Positions 39,649 to 48,372 of a stretch of DNA of 64,000 nt are shown piece by piece. The DNA comes from Candidatus Nomurabacteria bacterium (GTDB taxonomy: Bacteria; Patescibacteriota; Saccharimonadia; Saccharimonadales; Saccharimonadaceae). The DNA is taken from NCBI GenBank assembly GCA_031257295.1, contig JAIROX010000001.1:62001-126000 (forward strand), given 5' to 3'. The notes beneath the pieces were generated by a model. The model worked only from the letters and a program-made list of their open reading frames with translations. It was not told the origin of the DNA and searched no databases. Both the position numbers and the translations under genes were made by a program. Positions within the stretch are counted from its first letter, which is position 1; every line of letters starts with the position of its first letter.

Positions 39649-40427
39649 TTAAAGTTATTGCATTTGATCAAGACGATACACTAACCGTGTCAAAACGGCC
39701 GATGACGGCAAATATGGCCGCCCTGATAAAAAAGCTATTAGGCAAATATGAGGTTTGCATTATTTCGGGTACAAACTGGGAAGTTATGAAAGTAAATGAT
39801 ATTGATGTTCTGCAAGGTCCAGGCTCGATTCTGGATGACGACGTGACAGATGACGAGCTGAAGCACCTGCATGTTATGGCCACAACAGGCACGCAATATT
39901 GGCACTTTGTTGATGGCGACTGGAAGAGGGAATACGCGCACTTTTTGACAGACGAAGAAGTCACCAAGGTGTCGGAACTCTTAGAGAAAGCTAGCCGAAA
40001 GCTAGGCTACTGGTGTGAAAATCCAGCTGGTGAGATTATCGAAAACCGTGGCTCACAAGTGACGATGTCGGCATTAGGGCAACTGGCTGATCCTGAAGAT
40101 AAAAAGGTTTGGGATCCGGACAAGTCTAAGCGCAACGCCATCAAGGCCGAAGTAGAGGACGAAGTGAGCGCTATGGGGCTAGAGATTCTGTCTGGCGGTT
40201 CAACATCCGTTGATGTCGTTAAGCCGGGCATCGATAAGGCTTATGGCATGCGGCAGTTAATGGAGCAACTTGGCGTCAAAAAAGAGGAAATCTTGTTCGT
40301 TGGTGACAGGCTAGACCCAGAAGGTAACGATTATGCCGTAAAGCGCGATGGTTTTAAGACTATTGCTGTCGAAAAGTGGGAAGATACGCTTTATGTGATA
40401 GAAGGTATCCTAGGTGTTACTGACTAG
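39645..40427 (+). CDS. HAD-type phosphomannomutase-like protein
   Basis: A 260-aa HAD-superfamily protein similar to the eukaryotic-type phosphomannomutases (subclass IIB cap). It starts IAFDQDDTLTVSKRPM, the DxDxT nucleophile motif, followed by CIISGTNWEVM (motif II) and a cap domain in the middle. The end has LFVGDRLDPEGNDYAVKRDGFKTIAV, close to the PMM motif GDxxxxGGNDYE. It would convert mannose-6-phosphate to mannose-1-phosphate, the step missing between the cupin isomerase and ManC. Length fits the family (about 250 aa). GTG start overlapping the previous stop by 4 bases. Confidence 0.82.
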   Translation: MIKVIAFDQDDTLTVSKRPMTANMAALIKKLLGKYEVCIISGTNWEVMKVNDIDVLQGPGSILDDDVTDDELKHLHVMATTGTQYWHFVDGDWKREYAHFLTDEEVTKVSELLEKASRKLGYWCENPAGEIIENRGSQVTMSALGQLADPEDKKVWDPDKSKRNAIKAEVEDEVSAMGLEILSGGSTSVDVVKPGIDKAYGMRQLMEQLGVKKEEILFVGDRLDPEGNDYAVKRDGFKTIAVEKWEDTLYVIEGILGVTD

Positions 40428-41025
40428 CGGAAAAGCCGAAGTAGAAATTGACCCCAAAGGTGCTTATGTGACACGTTGGGCGGTAGACGGCCGTGATATC
40501 TTATACCCAAAGTCAGAGTTGAAGAACTCCAAGGGTGAGTCAAAGACCCGCGGCGGCTGTCATGTTTGCCTGCCTAACTTTGACAATGGCGACAAGTACG
40601 GATTGCCGCACCATGGCTATGGCCGCCTGGTCGATTGGCGGGTTGTGAGCCAGTCGGCTAGCAGCCTAGCGCTTGAAATTGACAATGGTGACCAGCAGGT
40701 ACCAGAAAAGTACCACGGTCTTAAGGCTCGTTTGGTCTATACACTTGAAGCCGACAAGCTAACTATGCTGCTCTGGGTAAAAAATGCTGGCGACGCTGGC
40801 GTTGAAGTTGATCCAGCCTTCCATCCGTATTTTCTGAACGATGCGCCACTTTATGAGCTATCGCCAATGAACTTACCTGTCACCTTAGTCTGGTCAGATA
40901 ACTTGGATAATTATTTCTGTGCCGAGCCAACGGCTAATGGCCGTAGTTTTAAGGACAGCGTGCCGAATGTTCTTGAGCCTGGTGAAGAGAAGAGCTATAG
41001 TCTGGTGACCACGGTTCTGAAATAG
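40414..41025 (+). CDS. Aldose 1-epimerase / hexose-phosphate mutarotase-like protein
   Basis: A 203-aa beta-sandwich protein related to aldose epimerases. Seen are EVEIDPKGAYVTRWAVDGRDILYP, then GGCHVCLPNFDNGDKYGLPHHGYGRLVDW with the catalytic-type His pair, and VDPAFHPYFLND near residue 143. It is shorter than typical mutarotases (about 280-300 aa), so part of the sandwich is missing or reduced. It may speed anomer exchange of a hexose phosphate for the GDP-mannose route (inference). GTG start overlaps the previous gene by 14 bases. The promoter for gmd lies in its last codons. Confidence 0.72.
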   Translation: MLLTSGKAEVEIDPKGAYVTRWAVDGRDILYPKSELKNSKGESKTRGGCHVCLPNFDNGDKYGLPHHGYGRLVDWRVVSQSASSLALEIDNGDQQVPEKYHGLKARLVYTLEADKLTMLLWVKNAGDAGVEVDPAFHPYFLNDAPLYELSPMNLPVTLVWSDNLDNYFCAEPTANGRSFKDSVPNVLEPGEEKSYSLVTTVLK

Positions 41026-41033
41026 GGTATAAT
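41005..41033 (+). promoter_or_regulatory. Promoter of gmd
   Basis: GTGACC, exactly 17 bases, TATAAT. The start near 41040 leaves a 15-base leader with AGGAGG, so this gene is leadered and can be expressed apart from the upstream operon. Confidence 0.65.
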
Positions 41034-41054
41034 TAACGCATAGTAGGAGGAATA

Positions 41055-42044
41055 ATGACGAAGAGAGCACTAATTACGGGTATCACGGGCCAAGATGGCG
41101 GCCATCTAGCGAAACTGCTTGGTGACAAAGGCTACGAGGTTTATGGAATAATCCGTGGGCAGCAAAATCCTAAGCGACGTGCTACAGAAGAAGAGTTTCC
41201 TTATGTTAAGCTGATTGAAGCCGACCTATTGGATATGTCTTCACTGGTACGCGCTTTACAGATCGCCAAGCCAGACGAAATTTATAATCTTGGTGCCATT
41301 AGCCATGTCGGCTATTCATTTAAAGACCCGCAGCTAACTGCAGACGTAACCGGTAAAGGTTGCTTGAATATGCTTGAGGCCATTCGTTTAACTGGTGGCG
41401 AGAAGACGGTTAGGTTTTATCAGGCGTCAACGTCAGAAATGTTCGGCGGCCTTGAATATAATCGTCCAGAAAAGGGCTATAATGAAGAATCTCAATTCCA
41501 CCCACGTAGTCCATATGGTGTAGCAAAGCTTTACGCCCACTGGATTACTAAAAATTACCGTGAGAGTTATGGCATGTTTGCTGTTTCGGGTATTCTTTTT
41601 AACCACGAAGGCGAGCGCCGTGGCGTGGAATTTGTAACCCGTAAGATTACTAATGCAGTGGCGCGTATTAAGCTAGGTTTACAGGACCACGTTGAATTAG
41701 GTGACTTATGGCCAAAGCGCGACTGGGGCTATGCAGGTGACTATGTAGAAGGCATGTGGCGTATGTTGCAACAAGACAAACCTGACGATTTTGTATTGGC
41801 GACAGGTGAGACTCACTCGATTGAGGAATTCTTAGATCTAGCATTCAAGGAGATTGGTATTGACGATTGGAAACCATATGTTAAACAAAATCCGGCCTTT
41901 ATGCGTCCTGCAGAAGTTGACTTATTGTTAGGGGACCCAACTAAGGCTGAGACAGTTTTAGGCTGGCAGCGAGAAGTAGACTTTCCGGGCCTGGTTAAGC
42001 TGATGGTACAACATGATCTAGAGATTGAAAGCCAAAATAAGTAG
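41055..42044 (+). CDS. gmd: GDP-mannose 4,6-dehydratase
   Basis: A 329-aa short-chain dehydrogenase that converts GDP-mannose to GDP-4-keto-6-deoxymannose. NADP site: ALITGITGQDGGHLAKLL. Gmd-specific marks: YQASTSEMFGG (catalytic Thr-Ser and Glu), FHPRSPYGVAKLYAHWIT with the Tyr-x3-Lys pair, FNHEGERRGVEFVTRKI, and GDLWPKRDWGYAGDYVEGMW. AGGAGG lies 5 bases before the ATG. It is the last gene of the rightward sugar-nucleotide block, followed by a terminator and by the convergent reductase that would use its product. Confidence 0.95.
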   Translation: MTKRALITGITGQDGGHLAKLLGDKGYEVYGIIRGQQNPKRRATEEEFPYVKLIEADLLDMSSLVRALQIAKPDEIYNLGAISHVGYSFKDPQLTADVTGKGCLNMLEAIRLTGGEKTVRFYQASTSEMFGGLEYNRPEKGYNEESQFHPRSPYGVAKLYAHWITKNYRESYGMFAVSGILFNHEGERRGVEFVTRKITNAVARIKLGLQDHVELGDLWPKRDWGYAGDYVEGMWRMLQQDKPDDFVLATGETHSIEEFLDLAFKEIGIDDWKPYVKQNPAFMRPAEVDLLLGDPTKAETVLGWQREVDFPGLVKLMVQHDLEIESQNK

Positions 42045-42060
42045 TCTCCTACTTATATAG

Positions 42061-42086
42061 AATAGGTGCTTGCGTGCACCTATTTT
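42061..42086 (+). terminator. Terminator of gmd
   Basis: AATAGGTGC / GCACCTATT stem, 6-base loop, then TTAT. Overlaps the last bases of the convergent rmd-like gene. Confidence 0.75.
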
Positions 42087-42997
42087 ATATCACCTATAAA
42101 ATCTTTCAGGGTCTGCTTTATCGGTATACTGAGCTGCCAGCCAGTATCGACTTGTAGGGCAGCTGCATCACCGGTGATAACAGGCGGATCATTAGGGCGG
42201 ATCCTACTTTCATCTACGGCAGTTTTGATATCGGTACCGAGCTCATGCTGCATGATTTCCAAGACTTCCTCGCCAGAAACGCTCTTGCCAGAACAAATGT
42301 TGTAAGTGCCATGTGCTAAGCTCTCAGCAGAGATCAACAGGTAGTATGCTTTTACTACGTCACGTACGTCTGTGTAATCACGTTTAGATTTGAGGTTGCC
42401 TACGGGTATAGTTTTTCTACCGGACTCTTTTGCTTCAAGTAATTGTGCCAGCAGATCTGGTACTAGGAATCCTGGCAACTGCCCAGGGCCAATGTGGTTG
42501 AATGGTCGCGCCACGATGCAGTCTAGCCCACGGGTTCTGTAGTATTTACACTGACTCTCGTTTAGAATTTTGCTTACGGCATAAGGTGAGCCGTAGCTTA
42601 ACTTGCCAGATTCGCCAATCGGCATAGACTGGTCAGAATCATAAACAGCGCCACTGCTGATCGTTAAAATACGCGGTCGGTTCTCTTGACTCAAATAATA
42701 TTCACAGATGTTGGTTAAGATCGACGAATTTGTGTTGATATAAGCTTGGGGCTTGTCAAAAGACGGCCCCACGGCAGCCATACCGGCAAGGTTAATAACG
42801 GCATCTACGTGTGAAGTGACTGGCCACTGTTCGGCTAAGTCGGCTACCGCATGCTCATCCACCAAATCGCCCATTCTGTCTAAGGCTGCTTGATTTCTAT
42901 CGGCACCTATAATATATGCGCCGTGAGATTTTAACTCTCTGGCAAGATGGTGCCCAACAAAACCGCTTACTCCTGTGACTGCAACTCTTAAGTTCAT
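42080..42997 (-). CDS. rmd: GDP-4-keto-6-deoxy-D-mannose reductase-like SDR
   Basis: A 305-aa extended SDR. N-terminal NAD(P) motif VAVTGVSGFVGHHLA; INLAGMAAVGPSFDKP; the Ser-Tyr-x3-Lys catalytic set in ISSGAVYD and GSPYAVSKILNE; and VARPFNHIGPGQLPGFLVPD, which is characteristic of Rmd-type GDP-sugar reductases. It would reduce the Gmd product to GDP-D-rhamnose. The pairing with gmd and the adjacent Wzm/Wzt exporter matches D-rhamnan loci such as the Pseudomonas A-band cluster. A GDP-6-deoxy-talose or other reductase remains possible. -10 box TGC-TATAAT 8 bases before the ATG. Confidence 0.82.
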   Translation of the reverse strand: MNLRVAVTGVSGFVGHHLARELKSHGAYIIGADRNQAALDRMGDLVDEHAVADLAEQWPVTSHVDAVINLAGMAAVGPSFDKPQAYINTNSSILTNICEYYLSQENRPRILTISSGAVYDSDQSMPIGESGKLSYGSPYAVSKILNESQCKYYRTRGLDCIVARPFNHIGPGQLPGFLVPDLLAQLLEAKESGRKTIPVGNLKSKRDYTDVRDVVKAYYLLISAESLAHGTYNICSGKSVSGEEVLEIMQHELGTDIKTAVDESRIRPNDPPVITGDAAALQVDTGWQLSIPIKQTLKDFIGDIK

Positions 42998-43005
42998 TAA
43001 TAATA

Positions 43006-43011
43006 ATTATA
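43006..43011 (-). promoter_or_regulatory. -10 box of rmd-like gene
   Basis: TGC-TATAAT (extended) on the minus strand, 8 bases before the ATG at 42997. Confidence 0.6.
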
Positions 43012-43052
43012 GCAGGTTAATTCTCAAGCTTAAAATAGCAAAGTAAGCATGT

Positions 43053-43058
43053 TATAAT
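43053..43058 (+). promoter_or_regulatory. -10 box of the exporter operon
   Basis: TGT-TATAAT (extended), 12 bases before the ATG at 43071; leader of only about 5 bases and no ribosome site. Confidence 0.55.
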
Positions 43059-43070
43059 TAACAGAATAAT

Positions 43071-43886
43071 ATGAGAGATAGGTTTGTTAAGAAGTACCGA
43101 TATTCATGGATTCTGCTTAAAGAGTTAGTCAGAACCGGCTTTAAGTTGCGTTATCAGGGCTCAGCACTGGGTTATTTGTGGTCGTTGTTTAAGCCATTGT
43201 TTATGTTCATAATACTCTATTTTGTATTTGTTCATTTCTTGCGTATTGGTGGAGATGTTCCAAATTGGCCGATATCGATGTTGTTTGGTATCGTGCTGTG
43301 GAATTTTTTTTCTGAGGTGACCAGCACGGGTTTATCCTCTGTCGTGGGGCGAAGCGATGTTATACGAAAAATTAACTTCCCTAAATACATTATTGTGTTA
43401 AGCAGCAGTGTACTCGCGTTGATAAACCTACTCCTGAACTTTATAGTATTAGCGGTGTTTATGGCCATTGGCCATGTAAGTATAGGCTGGTCGGCCTTAC
43501 TGTCACCATTGTATATATTCGAGCTTTTTCTGTTTGCTATGGGAATATCCTTTATTCTTGCGCCTCTGTATGTAAGGCTAAGAGACATTGGGTATATATG
43601 GGAAATAGTGTCTCAGGCATTATTCTATGGATCGGCGGTTATATATCCGATATCTATGGTAGTAAGCCAAAATGTGGTGTTAGCGAAGCTATTATTACTA
43701 AATCCCATAACACAAAGCGTACAAGGCGCGCGCAATGCACTTATTGGCTCGTCAAATATCGTAGCGTCAGACCTAACAAGTAATATATTTTATACTTTAA
43801 CCCCCATATTATTAGTAGCAATAATATTTATAATTGGAGCTTGGCTTTTTAAAAAAAGGTCACCAGATTTTGCGGAGGATATATAG
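43071..43886 (+). CDS. wzm: ABC-2 type polysaccharide exporter permease (Wzm-like)
   Basis: A 271-aa membrane subunit with six helices. The start RYSWILLKELVRTGFKLRYQGSALGYLWSLFKPLFMFIILY is diagnostic for O-antigen/teichoic acid ABC-2 permeases. LFGIVLWNFFSEV and SPDFAEDI at the end also fit. It moves finished lipid-linked polymer across the membrane with the ATPase encoded 0 bases downstream. The first gene of an AT-richer rightward block that runs to 51.8 kb. Confidence 0.93.
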   Translation: MRDRFVKKYRYSWILLKELVRTGFKLRYQGSALGYLWSLFKPLFMFIILYFVFVHFLRIGGDVPNWPISMLFGIVLWNFFSEVTSTGLSSVVGRSDVIRKINFPKYIIVLSSSVLALINLLLNFIVLAVFMAIGHVSIGWSALLSPLYIFELFLFAMGISFILAPLYVRLRDIGYIWEIVSQALFYGSAVIYPISMVVSQNVVLAKLLLLNPITQSVQGARNALIGSSNIVASDLTSNIFYTLTPILLVAIIFIIGAWLFKKRSPDFAEDI

Positions 43887-45110
43887 GTGAATGACGAAAT
43901 TGCTATTAGTGCTAAAAGTATCTTCAAGGACTTTTATTTACCGCATGAAAAAAACGACTCTATAAAGTCTAAAATAGTAAATGCCTATAAGAAAAAAGAT
44001 CGTGGAGCAGACACTCAACATGCACTAAAGGGTATATCGTTTGATATTAAAAAAGGCGAGTTTTTCGGTGTGGTTGGGCGTAACGGGTCTGGTAAGTCAA
44101 CGCTATTAAAAATACTGGCCCAAATCTACAGACCAACAAGCGGTACGGTTGAAGTCCGTGGTAGATTAGTCCCATTTATTGAGCTTGGAGTCGGATTTAA
44201 CCCAGACTTAACAGGAAGCGACAATGTTTATCTTAACGGTGCTCTATTGGGGTTCTCACGTAGAGAGGTAGATGCTAAGTATCAAAGGATAGTAGAATTT
44301 GCTGAGCTTGAGGAGTTTATGAGTCAAAAATTGAAAAACTACTCGTCTGGCATGCAGGTCAGGCTGGCGTTTTCGGTTGCCACAGTCCTAGCTGAATCTG
44401 ATATCCTGTTGGTAGATGAGGTACTGGCTGTGGGTGATGCAGACTTCCAGAGAAAGTGCTTGGAATATTTTAAGGAATTAAAAAAGCTTAAGAAGACAGT
44501 CGTTTTTGTTAGCCATAGTATGGACGCGATACGCGAATTCTGTGATCGCGCTATTCTAATTGATGAGGGACGGGTGGCGATTGAAGATACTGCGCAAAAT
44601 GTTGCTAAAGAGTATTCCAAGCTATTTATAAAAGACACAAATAGAACCAAGCAAAGGCAAGAACGTTGGGGAAAGGGTGGTGCTAAATATAATAAGGTAT
44701 CTTTGGCGAAGACTACTATTACTAATGATGATACCGTTATTACGCTTTACGCTGAAGTTGAGTCCGTCAACGTTGATGGCGAAGTCATAGTTGGTTTCAT
44801 GATAAAAAATGGTGCTGATGCTATGGTTTGTGGTACCAATTCGGCTATTGTTAACCAGAATATTAACGTTGAAATTAGGAAGGGTTGCGTCGCTAATATA
44901 GAATGGAGTATACCGAACATATTTAGCGATGGAAAATATACAATAGATGTGGCAATTGCTACGTCTACAGGTGAAACTCTTGAATGGTGGAGCAACTCAA
45001 CAGAGTTCGACGTCTTTAATTATCAATCAACTCCATATATCGTCTCGCCAAAATTTAATTTAAAGTATAAAGCAGCTAGTCGTAGGAGCGGAAAAAGGAA
45101 TCGAAATTAA
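43887..45110 (+). CDS. wzt: ABC polysaccharide exporter ATPase with C-terminal glycan-binding domain (Wzt-like)
   Basis: A 407-aa ATPase. Walker A GVVGRNGSGKSTLLK near residue 70; LVPFIELGVGFNPDLTGSDNVYLNG, typical of the polysaccharide exporter subfamily; signature LKNYSSGMQVRLAFS; Walker B ILLVDEVLAVGDADF; switch His in VFVSHSMDAI. Residues about 260-395 form an added beta-sandwich domain (VITLYAEVESVNVDGEVIVGFMI, GKYTIDVAIATSTGETLEWW) like the Wzt C-terminal domain that binds a cap on the polymer end in O8/O9a-type systems. Such a domain implies that chain ends are modified before export; the FkbM methyltransferase downstream could do that. GTG start. Confidence 0.93.
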   Translation: MNDEIAISAKSIFKDFYLPHEKNDSIKSKIVNAYKKKDRGADTQHALKGISFDIKKGEFFGVVGRNGSGKSTLLKILAQIYRPTSGTVEVRGRLVPFIELGVGFNPDLTGSDNVYLNGALLGFSRREVDAKYQRIVEFAELEEFMSQKLKNYSSGMQVRLAFSVATVLAESDILLVDEVLAVGDADFQRKCLEYFKELKKLKKTVVFVSHSMDAIREFCDRAILIDEGRVAIEDTAQNVAKEYSKLFIKDTNRTKQRQERWGKGGAKYNKVSLAKTTITNDDTVITLYAEVESVNVDGEVIVGFMIKNGADAMVCGTNSAIVNQNINVEIRKGCVANIEWSIPNIFSDGKYTIDVAIATSTGETLEWWSNSTEFDVFNYQSTPYIVSPKFNLKYKAASRRSGKRNRN

Positions 45111-45135
45111 GCAATCATCTGAGCGAACCGTCGTA

Positions 45136-48100
45136 GTGAAAAAAAATCACATTGGCATTAGCACTGAGCTTGCAAATGCACAGCTATTGAACTATCAGGA
45201 GGTCATTAACAGGTTGTCCGGCGATAGCCGTATAGTTGTGGTTGAAAATGGTATTGATAGCACCATTGAAGTATATCTGGACCTTATTACTGACGAAAGT
45301 AATCTCATTAGAAAAGTAAATAAATATAGACACCTGCGCGAGTGCGGTGTAAAAATTGTAGTGTTGCTAAATGATCACCGTGTGGATAAGCACAGCTGGC
45401 GTCTCAGAAGAGTTCTTGATCAAACCGATTTAGCTGTATGCGGCTCTAGGCAAATTGAAAGATCTGTATCTAACTTGTCGGAATGCCACACGATTTGTCT
45501 GTTGCTTAACCTGAAAATAGAGAATAAGATCAAATACGCACCGTCCACAATACTTGTTTCGGGTCATATAGCATGTAACCAAGAGTGGCTAGAAAGCCTT
45601 CGACGTGATGTTAATATGCGAACTGGGTACAAAGTTAGAGTTATGACAGATAGCTGCCGTAAGCCACGGGGGTGGTCTTATTCTGTTCATGTGTGTGATA
45701 TTGATAAAACAACACCATATGAATCAATGAACTTAATTAATACTTCGATGTCGCTTGGAATACCAACAATTGTGTCGGAGGGATGTCTAGCAGAAGAATA
45801 TTTTGGCAATCTGCTAAATTATGCCGGCCAGACCATGTCTGTGCCGGAGATTGGTAAGACGATAGCGTATTATTTATTGGACAAAGAACTATATAATAAC
45901 CACTCATCTACAGTTAAGAAGGGTTATTTTCCTTGGGACGATCGTCTTTACGCTAATCGCCTAGTTGATGTAATTCTCAACTTAAGTAGAGTAGATGAAC
46001 GCAACATCAATAACCAACTGCTGCAGCATGTCATGATCAGTATCAGGCCGAACGATGTTAGAAAATGCATAGAAGCGCATGATCGTATGGTAGATTTTGT
46101 CAAGGAATATGTGGTGATAACTAATAAGAGCCAAATGCCCGCAATGAAGCAAATTAAGTCCAAGCGTCGGTTAATAGTTGTAGATGAATCTGACACCATG
46201 AGCCCTGAGGAATATGATAAATTTCCTTATCTAACTCATGTGCAAAAAAATTGGCTATTGCGTGTGAAATTGGCTCTGCAGGACCAAATTGATGATGAAT
46301 TTATTATGCTAGACGATGATCATATACCGATAAGCCCCGTAAGAGTAGATTATTATTTAGACGGTGCAGGAAGCCACAAACTACGTTATATGGACGAACT
46401 GCCTAATTGGAAGTATGCACGAGGGGACTTCGATGCGGGAGAACAGGCGGCGGAAATGATCCTGCGGCGTGAACACATGGAGCTCTTAATGTATGCAATA
46501 CATGCTCCTCAAATCATAAATAAGAGGATCTTTTTAGAAGCGATTTCATTTTTTGGATATGAGTATGGTGATCGATATGGAGAGTGGGAGATATATTGTA
46601 ATTACATAGCTTCCATACACCCTCACAAAGTTCGTAAGTTGGTATACCAAACTCTTGGATGGCCGAGCGACATAGCGTATTCGCCGCCTGAATACGAGGA
46701 CTATATCTCCAAAAGATTTGTTTATGAGAACCATTATGATGCTAATATGCCGTTAAATCAAATGTTGAATGATACGAGATGTGCTAATGAAGCCGTACGT
46801 CGCAATATTAAATTGAGAACGGTCTTCACACAGAAGGCTTTAAAGTACGCGACAGGAAACTCTGCGCAGATAACACTACCTGATGGTGCCCGGGCATACT
46901 TGTCGGTGCCCCGGCAAGTACTGCCGCTGCTAACTTCTAGTTCTGGCAATATCAAGATGAGCTATAAGATTGTCGGTGCAAAACAGAGCACTCATTACTG
47001 GGTAACCATCAATGATAGCAAGTACATGGAAATAACACGGAGCCAGAATAATGAATATTGCGAAGGTGTTATTAACATACCACTTTTTTCCATGGAGCGG
47101 AGCGGTTTAATAGACAGTTTTATATCGATCAAGCCCTCGTGTGACGAAGACAAAGCTTGCTACAATTGCCAACTGCGCATGGTGATACTTAGCTGTAAGA
47201 ACGGTCGGTATCCGACATGGTATAAGGCTCACCTTATTAAACGTGGCGTAGGTAATATGTTACGTACCGTAATAGTCGATGCTAGCGTTTTGGCCAAACC
47301 TTATTTGAGTGGTGTTGGGCAATGGACGCTAGGCTTGGTACGTGAACTAGATCGTATGGCGGCAGACGGTGCTATTAGAACTATATTGTTGCTAGATTCA
47401 CACGGGCAAAAACGTTATCTGAAAAGACACAGCCTTTCGAATGTTGAAGTAAGATGCTGGCCCGTTCTTGGTAAATTGATTACTACAACACTTTCAAGGA
47501 CAACGTTAAAATTACCGGTCGACCTGTTGTTTGGCAGGGGTATATACATCTTCCCTAATTACAGGAACTGGTATACTCCGCTGTCTAGGTCTATGACGGT
47601 TATTTACGATGTTGTCTACAAGATATTCCCAGAAACTATCCATTCTAAAAATCTGCGATATTTAAGCGCTAACTTACCGAATTGGCTAAATAGAACTGAC
47701 AGTATAGTGACAATATCCAAAGCGTCGGCGAGAGACATTAGCAAGTATTTTCCAGATATCACTAATAAAATTATAGTAGCTGGTTCCGGAGTAGACGGAA
47801 GGGTGTTTTATAGGCGCAGTAGGAAAGATTGCATTCGTGCTATGAAGAAAGTTGGTATTAAGGGAAGGTACTTCATGTTTGTGGGCAATATTGAACCCAG
47901 AAAGAATATTGGCAAACTACTAAATGCTTATAAGGTATACTGTGATGGAACCATTAACCCGGCGAGTCTATTGCTTGTAGGTGGCGATGGATGGAATAAT
48001 ACTGCTGTTTTAGACCATATAGCTGACTTACGGTTACGAGGATATAACATCGTCCGGCCGGATAAGTATGTAAAAAGTTCTGACCTCCCAGCACTGTACT

Positions 48101-48372
48101 CAGGTACAAACGCCCTAGTACTAATATCTAAACATGAAGGATTCGGCATGCCAGTTGTTGAGGCACAAGCTTGTGGCGCAAACGTGATAGTCTCCAACAT
48201 TGATGTTCTAGAAGAAGTTAGTAGCAGCAAGGGTAGGTACATAGTTGACCCTAATAAAACTAGACAGATAGCCGCCGCCTTTAAGGATTGTGATAGAATA
48301 GTCAATAATAGAATAAAAGTAACCCACACATGGGCTGATGTGGCGAGCCATATGTTGAAAGATTTAATTTGA
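45136..48372 (+). CDS. Giant multi-domain glycosyltransferase (GT-B-like, GT-A-like, GT4)
   Basis: A 1078-aa protein with at least three catalytic-type parts. Residues 1-290 look like a GT-B-related domain (LVSGHIACNQEWLESL, NTSMSLGIPTIVSEGCLAEEYFG). Residues about 300-550 resemble a GT-A domain with the acidic metal motif DDEFIMLDDDHIPI and HVMISIRPNDVRKCIEA. Residues about 580-690 look like a beta-rich module. Residues 715-1078 are a clear GT4 transferase: VIVDASVLAKPYLSGVGQWT, FVGNIEPRKNIGKLLNAY, and E-x7-E in SKHEGFGMPVVEAQACGANVIVS. It could act as a polymerising enzyme that makes a repeat of two or three linkages. The GTG start, with eight A following, is the first available and has no good ribosome site. 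Confidence 0.82.
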   Translation: MKKNHIGISTELANAQLLNYQEVINRLSGDSRIVVVENGIDSTIEVYLDLITDESNLIRKVNKYRHLRECGVKIVVLLNDHRVDKHSWRLRRVLDQTDLAVCGSRQIERSVSNLSECHTICLLLNLKIENKIKYAPSTILVSGHIACNQEWLESLRRDVNMRTGYKVRVMTDSCRKPRGWSYSVHVCDIDKTTPYESMNLINTSMSLGIPTIVSEGCLAEEYFGNLLNYAGQTMSVPEIGKTIAYYLLDKELYNNHSSTVKKGYFPWDDRLYANRLVDVILNLSRVDERNINNQLLQHVMISIRPNDVRKCIEAHDRMVDFVKEYVVITNKSQMPAMKQIKSKRRLIVVDESDTMSPEEYDKFPYLTHVQKNWLLRVKLALQDQIDDEFIMLDDDHIPISPVRVDYYLDGAGSHKLRYMDELPNWKYARGDFDAGEQAAEMILRREHMELLMYAIHAPQIINKRIFLEAISFFGYEYGDRYGEWEIYCNYIASIHPHKVRKLVYQTLGWPSDIAYSPPEYEDYISKRFVYENHYDANMPLNQMLNDTRCANEAVRRNIKLRTVFTQKALKYATGNSAQITLPDGARAYLSVPRQVLPLLTSSSGNIKMSYKIVGAKQSTHYWVTINDSKYMEITRSQNNEYCEGVINIPLFSMERSGLIDSFISIKPSCDEDKACYNCQLRMVILSCKNGRYPTWYKAHLIKRGVGNMLRTVIVDASVLAKPYLSGVGQWTLGLVRELDRMAADGAIRTILLLDSHGQKRYLKRHSLSNVEVRCWPVLGKLITTTLSRTTLKLPVDLLFGRGIYIFPNYRNWYTPLSRSMTVIYDVVYKIFPETIHSKNLRYLSANLPNWLNRTDSIVTISKASARDISKYFPDITNKIIVAGSGVDGRVFYRRSRKDCIRAMKKVGIKGRYFMFVGNIEPRKNIGKLLNAYKVYCDGTINPASLLLVGGDGWNNTAVLDHIADLRLRGYNIVRPDKYVKSSDLPALYSGTNALVLISKHEGFGMPVVEAQACGANVIVSNIDVLEEVSSSKGRYIVDPNKTRQIAAAFKDCDRIVNNRIKVTHTWADVASHMLKDLI

